Shown here piece by piece: positions 59,685-64,000 of a DNA stretch of 64,000 nt. Made by a program: the position numbers and the translations under genes. Source of the DNA: Oscillospiraceae bacterium (GTDB taxonomy: Bacteria > Bacillota > Clostridia > Oscillospirales > Ruminococcaceae); assembly GCA_030539275.1 (NCBI GenBank), contig JAUNSK010000011.1, forward strand, positions 50,830 to 114,829. The letters run 5' to 3'. How positions within the stretch are numbered: the first letter of the stretch is position 1; each line of letters opens with the position of its first letter. The notes below the pieces were generated by a model. That model ran no database searches and was not told where the DNA came from. It saw only the letters and a list, made by a program, of their open reading frames with translations.

Positions 59685-59732
59685 GGTTGCGTTTATGTTA
59701 TTAACTTTTTAAGATACTGGAAATCAGAGCTA

Positions 59733-62666
59733 TTATTTTGGCTGAGGTCCGAGTATTACATTTTCTTTACCAATATACTGCTTGAGATGCATAAGGTCAG
59801 CAAGATTAACATCGTTGTCGCCAGTTACATCTGCATTGATAAGAGCCTGAGAACTGAGCTGCTTAATATCGTGAATAAGGTACTGGCTGAGAGTTGTAAG
59901 GTCTGTAAGCTCTACAGTACCGTTAAGATCTACGTCACCATACAGATTTTCTCCGGTTGTTGGTGTTGTTGTTACTGCCGGTGTTGTTGTATCCGGATCT
60001 CCTGCCTGATCAAGTTTTACTGAAGGATTGCTGAGGACAACACCATTATCGTAATCTTCAACAAAGTCAGCCATCCATGCAAGCGGAGCATTCCAGTTTA
60101 CTGTACATTCGTTTGTTGACCATGCTTCGATGTGGTCAATGTAGCAGAGCTGAGGAGCTGTTTTGCCTTCAGTATAACCTGCACCCTTTACATATGGATC
60201 CTGAAGACCTGAGTTAGGACCACCTGACATAACACCTGAAGGTGCTACAGGGAACTGATCAGCATCAAGCTGTCCTGACCAGTAACGATGATGTACGAAT
60301 GTTGTATGATATGTACCGTAACCAGTTACATATGAAATTTCGTTTGGATTACGTCCGAAGATGTAGTCGATAGCTGTAGTAGCACCGCCTGCATACTTCT
60401 TGTCACCTGTTATATTATAAGCAAGACCAAGAACAACAGCGTTGTTGATTACAAATGAGTTTGAACCCCATGTATAACCCTGGATCTCATGCTCATCACC
60501 ATCTTTTTCTGAACCAAGCTTCATTGAGCTCTGTCCGAACGGATCGCCGTAGCCCTGTGAATCTTCTAATTCGAGGAACTTGTCAGCTGCCTTTGCAATG
60601 TTGTCAAAAACAGTTTTTGACATATCAGCAGGTATCTTGCCTGCATTGAGTGCAAGTGATATTGTTCCGAGTCCCTGAGTATTTCCCCAGTTGAATGAAC
60701 CGATATCTCCTGAGTTTTCACCGCCTGTAAGCTGTGTAGGACATTCAAGATAATGTGTGCTTGCCTTCATATCCTTCAGATATGATTCATCACCAGTTGT
60801 GATATAAAGTTCGCAAGCTGCCCAGTAGAAATCATCCTTGAAGTATGTATCACCGTAAGGACCACCACCGATGTTTCCATCGAGAGGAGCTATCTCGTTA
60901 TCGAACTTCTTAGCTGCTTCATAAGCTGCCTTAGCTGCTGCTATGCATTCATCAGCATATGATGAATCATAATCCTTGTAGAGACGTGCAAACTGTGCTG
61001 CTGAAGCTGCAAGGTTGAGTGAAGCTGCAGTCGACGGTGGTTTGATTATACGAAGCAGATCTTCTGTTTCTGTAGACTGTTCAGGTGAAATAGCAAGTCC
61101 TGTCCACTTGTAGTCATGCATCTTGTGGTAAGCCATGCCCTTCTTTTCACCGCTCTTAACGATCATCTTGAGGAAGAAGTCCATTTCAACCTTTACTTCG
61201 TCAAGAAGGTCAGGTGCACCGTTTGATGATTCAGGAATTACCATTGAACCGTCTTTATATCTGTCTTCTGTACCGTTAGCAAGTGCTCTCTCATATATGT
61301 TCATAAGAGTCCATACAGAAACACCGCCGTTTACAACGTACTTACCGTAGTCACCGGCATCGTACCAGCCGCCTGTAACATCCTGAGTCAATGCTGTATC
61401 AACATCATTTGCACTGTCATATCTGTATACCCATGTTGGCTGAACATACGCAACATCCTTTGTATGTCCGGCTGCACGTGCGAGACCGCTCTTTGTAAGA
61501 GCTGTACCCTTTACAGACTGTGCATTTGCAGATTTAACCTGGCTGTCATAGTTGTTTGCTACAACATATTTTGATTCGATCGGAACACCGCTTCTGTTGA
61601 GGTAGAAGTAGTTCAGTGAGTCTTCAAGAAGTCCTTCATATACATCTGAACCCTCGCCTATGCTGAACGGATAGCTCTCCTGACCGTCTACAGTAATTGT
61701 GTATCCTGTACCTTCTGTCTTGAAATCTGAGAAGTCAAGAACATATGTATAGTTTCCTGAGTCAGCATCCTTTGTAGCTGCCTTGGAAGTTCCCTTGTAT
61801 ACTGATGTGCCGCCTTTTTTGATCTCAAACGGTACTGTTCCGCTTGCTGATACAGGCTCTCTGTGTCTTCCGGTTTCACCGTTTGAAGGTGCATATGTAG
61901 CCTGTTTCTTAAGATCAGTAATGTAACCTAACTGGTTTACTGATATATCCTTGTATGCATATGGATCAAGATGCTGATAGTCAAATTCATCAGATGTTTC
62001 ATCTATGATTGACATATTATCAAATGTAAGTTTTGTTCCTTCCGGGAAACAGTCACTAGGTGTGTACTGGCCACTACCACCGAAATGGAATGCCCACTCA
62101 GCAACCTTAAGTGTTCCTGTAGCAGTCCACTTTGCAGTAACCTTAAGAGTTTCACCTGCTTTAATAGGGTTAAGTTCCCAGCCCTGACCATACTCAACAT
62201 TCTTTGTAGTTGTGCCGCCGAGGCTGCTTTCTATAGTAACCTCACCGTTATTATGCCAAGCTTCACCGGCATTGTATCCGCCTTCTTCTACTGCGTCAAG
62301 GTTACCGATCTTTGAGTAGTATTTACCAGCTGTATCTGATGTGATCTCGTATGAAAGTGTATATGTATGTCCTTTTTCAATATGGATACCTCTGTGACGG
62401 AACTGACAGTCCCATCTGTCCTCACCTTTATGGCTCTGTCCGCCTGGGTTTACGATTTCAATATTGTACTTTTCACCTGTGAGGTCAAACTTTAATTTAC
62501 CTGTTGCTGATTCACAGATATGCCATGGAAGACCAATATTTTCTTCAAATGATGTGTTTCCGAGCTGCTCACCTGCAAATACTGACATAGGTGCACATAC
62601 AGCACTTGAAAGCATAGCAACTGCAGAGATAGATGCCAGAACCTTCTTAAGCTTCTTACTTAACAT
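59733..62666 (-). CDS. Cellulosomal GH9 cellulase with CBM4 and dockerin (copy 1)
   Basis: 977 residues from ATG 62666 (AGGAGG six bases upstream; an upstream extension to 62687 lacks a site). Signal peptide with a lysine-rich start (MLSKKLKKVLASISAVAML), CBM4-like module, Ig-like module, GH9 with YDAGDYGKYV and STNECTVNWNAP, short linker and dockerin ending GKENVILGPQPK. The Ig-like domain is essentially identical to that of copy 3, while the end of the CBM module (TKLTFDNMSIIDETSDEFDY) matches copy 2: a mosaic. It is the first gene of the array, with its own promoter. Confidence 0.96.
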   Translation of the reverse strand: MLSKKLKKVLASISAVAMLSSAVCAPMSVFAGEQLGNTSFEENIGLPWHICESATGKLKFDLTGEKYNIEIVNPGGQSHKGEDRWDCQFRHRGIHIEKGHTYTLSYEITSDTAGKYYSKIGNLDAVEEGGYNAGEAWHNNGEVTIESSLGGTTTKNVEYGQGWELNPIKAGETLKVTAKWTATGTLKVAEWAFHFGGSGQYTPSDCFPEGTKLTFDNMSIIDETSDEFDYQHLDPYAYKDISVNQLGYITDLKKQATYAPSNGETGRHREPVSASGTVPFEIKKGGTSVYKGTSKAATKDADSGNYTYVLDFSDFKTEGTGYTITVDGQESYPFSIGEGSDVYEGLLEDSLNYFYLNRSGVPIESKYVVANNYDSQVKSANAQSVKGTALTKSGLARAAGHTKDVAYVQPTWVYRYDSANDVDTALTQDVTGGWYDAGDYGKYVVNGGVSVWTLMNIYERALANGTEDRYKDGSMVIPESSNGAPDLLDEVKVEMDFFLKMIVKSGEKKGMAYHKMHDYKWTGLAISPEQSTETEDLLRIIKPPSTAASLNLAASAAQFARLYKDYDSSYADECIAAAKAAYEAAKKFDNEIAPLDGNIGGGPYGDTYFKDDFYWAACELYITTGDESYLKDMKASTHYLECPTQLTGGENSGDIGSFNWGNTQGLGTISLALNAGKIPADMSKTVFDNIAKAADKFLELEDSQGYGDPFGQSSMKLGSEKDGDEHEIQGYTWGSNSFVINNAVVLGLAYNITGDKKYAGGATTAIDYIFGRNPNEISYVTGYGTYHTTFVHHRYWSGQLDADQFPVAPSGVMSGGPNSGLQDPYVKGAGYTEGKTAPQLCYIDHIEAWSTNECTVNWNAPLAWMADFVEDYDNGVVLSNPSVKLDQAGDPDTTTPAVTTTPTTGENLYGDVDLNGTVELTDLTTLSQYLIHDIKQLSSQALINADVTGDNDVNLADLMHLKQYIGKENVILGPQPK

Positions 62667-62871
62667 ACTTTTCCTCCTAAATTTCAAGAATTTTTAATAA
62701 ACTAAAAACCTTCAAAGCAACCAATAGTAAACCGTCTCTGAAGTAACAGTTTATCTTCAGCCTGCATCAGCACGAGATAATCCTTCAGGACGATTATATG
62801 CCTTATAAGGAAGTAATCCTTTTTAGTGGATTTTCACTAAAAATTCATCAACATACCTTATTGCTATTATT

Positions 62872-62900
62872 ATTATAATATGTTTATTTGTCATTGTAAA
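62872..62900 (-). promoter_or_regulatory. Promoter of the first GH9 gene
   Basis: Minus strand: TTTACA (62895-62900), 17 bases, TATAAT (62872-62877), leaving a 5' leader of about 200 bases. No known riboswitch is recognised in the leader. Confidence 0.65.
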
Positions 62901-63119
62901 GGCTGTTTTGAAAACTTTGTTAATGCATATAGAAGTTTATTCTTTTTTTTGTACAGATTCACTTAGATTGTACTATAAATTTTTACTGCATATATAACAA
63001 ATATTTACTTGATAATATGTTTAATATAGTGTACTATATATTATACAAGTGCGATAAATTGCATTTATCCGCAATTTATGCAGTCTGCACTGATTCTATA
63101 TATAAAAGGAGATAAGAAT

Positions 63120-63356
63120 ATGCCTCATATTACATTAAAAATGCTTGCCGGACGAACTGATGAACAGAAACGAAATGCTGCCCGTAAACTTAGTGAAGCA
63201 CTGACAGAAGCTATCGGATGTACTCCGTCACATATTTCAGTATCTGTTGAAGAGTATACACCACAGCAGTGGCAGGATATTTATAAGAAGGATGTTGCCG
63301 AAAACGACAAACTCATTATTACGCCTGATTACGATCCAAAGGATATGCTTAAATGA
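63120..63356 (+). CDS. 4-oxalocrotonate tautomerase family protein
   Basis: 78 residues from ATG 63120 (AAAGGAG upstream). After removal of Met the N-terminus is Pro (PHITLKMLAGRTDEQK), the catalytic base of this family. Helix and strand pattern and length fit. The real substrate is unknown. Its stop overlaps the maf start (ATGA). Confidence 0.92.
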   Translation: MPHITLKMLAGRTDEQKRNAARKLSEALTEAIGCTPSHISVSVEEYTPQQWQDIYKKDVAENDKLIITPDYDPKDMLK

Positions 63357-63919
63357 GTCAGATAATTCTTGCCAGTGCATCTCCGAGGAGACAGGAGCTG
63401 ATGAAGCTCATAGCACGATCATTTCTGACCATACCGGCCAGGTGTGATGAATCAGTTTTTAAGGATCACAGACCGGTCTGTGAGATCCCTGAGAAGCTTG
63501 CATTACTCAAGGCTCAGGAGATATCAGCCGGTAATCCGGGCAGTATTGTAATTGGCTGCGACACCGGTGTTTTTATTAATGATACAATGCTCGGCAAACC
63601 GGAAAACACAGCTGACAGCATTAATATGCTGCGGATGCTTTCCGGCACAACACATACCGTTATAACCGGGTGTGCACTCATCTCTGATACAGTTACCGAC
63701 TCATTCAGTGTCAGGACTCAGGTAACATTTTATGACCTTACTGATGAAGAAATCAGCCGGTACGTGAAAACAGGCGAACCTTCTGACAAAGCCGGCGGAT
63801 ACGGTATCCAGGGATACGGATCACTTCTTGTCAGGAAAATTGATGGCGACTACTATAATGTTGTCGGGCTCCCGGTTGCTCAGCTCAGCCGGCATCTTTC
63901 AGAATTTATAATGCTATAA
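63353..63919 (+). CDS. Maf family nucleoside triphosphate pyrophosphatase
   Basis: 188 residues. It opens ILASASPRRQELMKLI (the SxSPRR phosphate-binding motif), then IGCDTGVFINDTMLGKP, where most Maf proteins have ADT.V, and GEPSDKAGGYGIQGYGSLLV. It hydrolyses non-canonical or modified nucleoside triphosphates in the cytosol. It overlaps the tautomerase gene by four bases. Confidence 0.95.
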   Translation: MSQIILASASPRRQELMKLIARSFLTIPARCDESVFKDHRPVCEIPEKLALLKAQEISAGNPGSIVIGCDTGVFINDTMLGKPENTADSINMLRMLSGTTHTVITGCALISDTVTDSFSVRTQVTFYDLTDEEISRYVKTGEPSDKAGGYGIQGYGSLLVRKIDGDYYNVVGLPVAQLSRHLSEFIML

Positions 63920-64000
63920 ACAAAAAAGTGGATCTCATCGGATTGTGATATGTACCCAGAATTCTGGACACATTGATTTATGAATTAGACACAACACATG

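Noticed and set aside
55179-61894. Identical antisense and out-of-frame ORFs repeated inside the cellulase genes
   Set aside because: They are shadows of the conserved Ig-like module; their identity only reflects near-identical DNA of the paralogues.
1-64000. CRISPR array or rRNA operon
   Set aside because: No run of regularly spaced short repeats and no rRNA-like sequence seen on reading through both strands; the only tandem repetition is within BspA and cellulase coding regions.

Overview
The window looks like chromosome of a cellulosome-producing Ruminococcus (R. flavefaciens-like Oscillospiraceae). The reasons are three tandem secreted family-9 cellulases (CBM4-like module, Ig-like module, GH9, type I dockerin), dockerins on two BspA-like leucine-rich-repeat proteins, and strong Shine-Dalgarno sites with TTGACA/TATAAT-type promoters throughout. 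The species is inferred, not proven. Where a strong Shine-Dalgarno pointed to an internal start codon I moved the start there and say so.

Layout. 1-5.6 kb (minus): a complete phosphate regulon, pstS-pstC-pstA-pstB-phoU-phoP-phoR (phoR cut by the window edge), with putative Pho boxes. 5.7-12.1 kb: a membrane protein with an apparent CTG start, a BspA-like repeat protein ending in half a dockerin, and pcrA. 12.4-14.3 kb: an unrecognised two-gene operon. 14.4-19.5 kb: an Na+-dependent (NSS) transporter followed by what looks like a small island, namely an AT-rich P-loop ATPase, a decayed second copy of the transporter 3' end, a decayed small zinc-type protein and a DUF2971 protein. 19.5-25.4 kb: a strongly patterned region in which one promoter-leader cassette occurs three times, before two near-identical 153-residue proteins and before a zinc-type macrodomain protein; each is followed by a secreted or membrane-anchored BspA-like protein. 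25.4-33.2 kb (minus): a large SF1 helicase, a protein with repeated helix-turn-helix-like segments, a short coupled ORF, a ClpP-like protease, a soluble VirD4/TraG-like ATPase and a 78-residue protein. This is the best candidate for an undescribed multi-gene system.

33.3-45.9 kb is mixed accessory and housekeeping content: a three-domain lipoprotein, small unknown proteins, a membrane-anchored alpha/beta hydrolase with a LytTR/DUF3021 pair, a cupin, a MATE transporter behind an apparent attenuator, two related small membrane proteins, a MarR regulator with a clear operator plus its membrane-protein partner, metY, an AIM24-family protein and an Rrf2 regulator. 46.0-51.6 kb is core: five tRNAs (Val, Asp, Gly, Cys, Val), a YerC/TrpR-like regulator with a methyltransferase and Hsp33, a DUF6323/DUF6179-like pair, and acpS.

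51.7-53.1 kb is a graveyard: the C-terminal relic of a fourth GH9-dockerin gene, a group II intron 3' end and an IS3-family relic, surrounding a small gene whose promoter carries a 28-bp perfect palindrome. 53.2-62.7 kb holds the three GH9 cellulases. The window ends with a 4-oxalocrotonate tautomerase homologue overlapping a Maf pyrophosphatase. I saw no rRNA genes and no CRISPR array.
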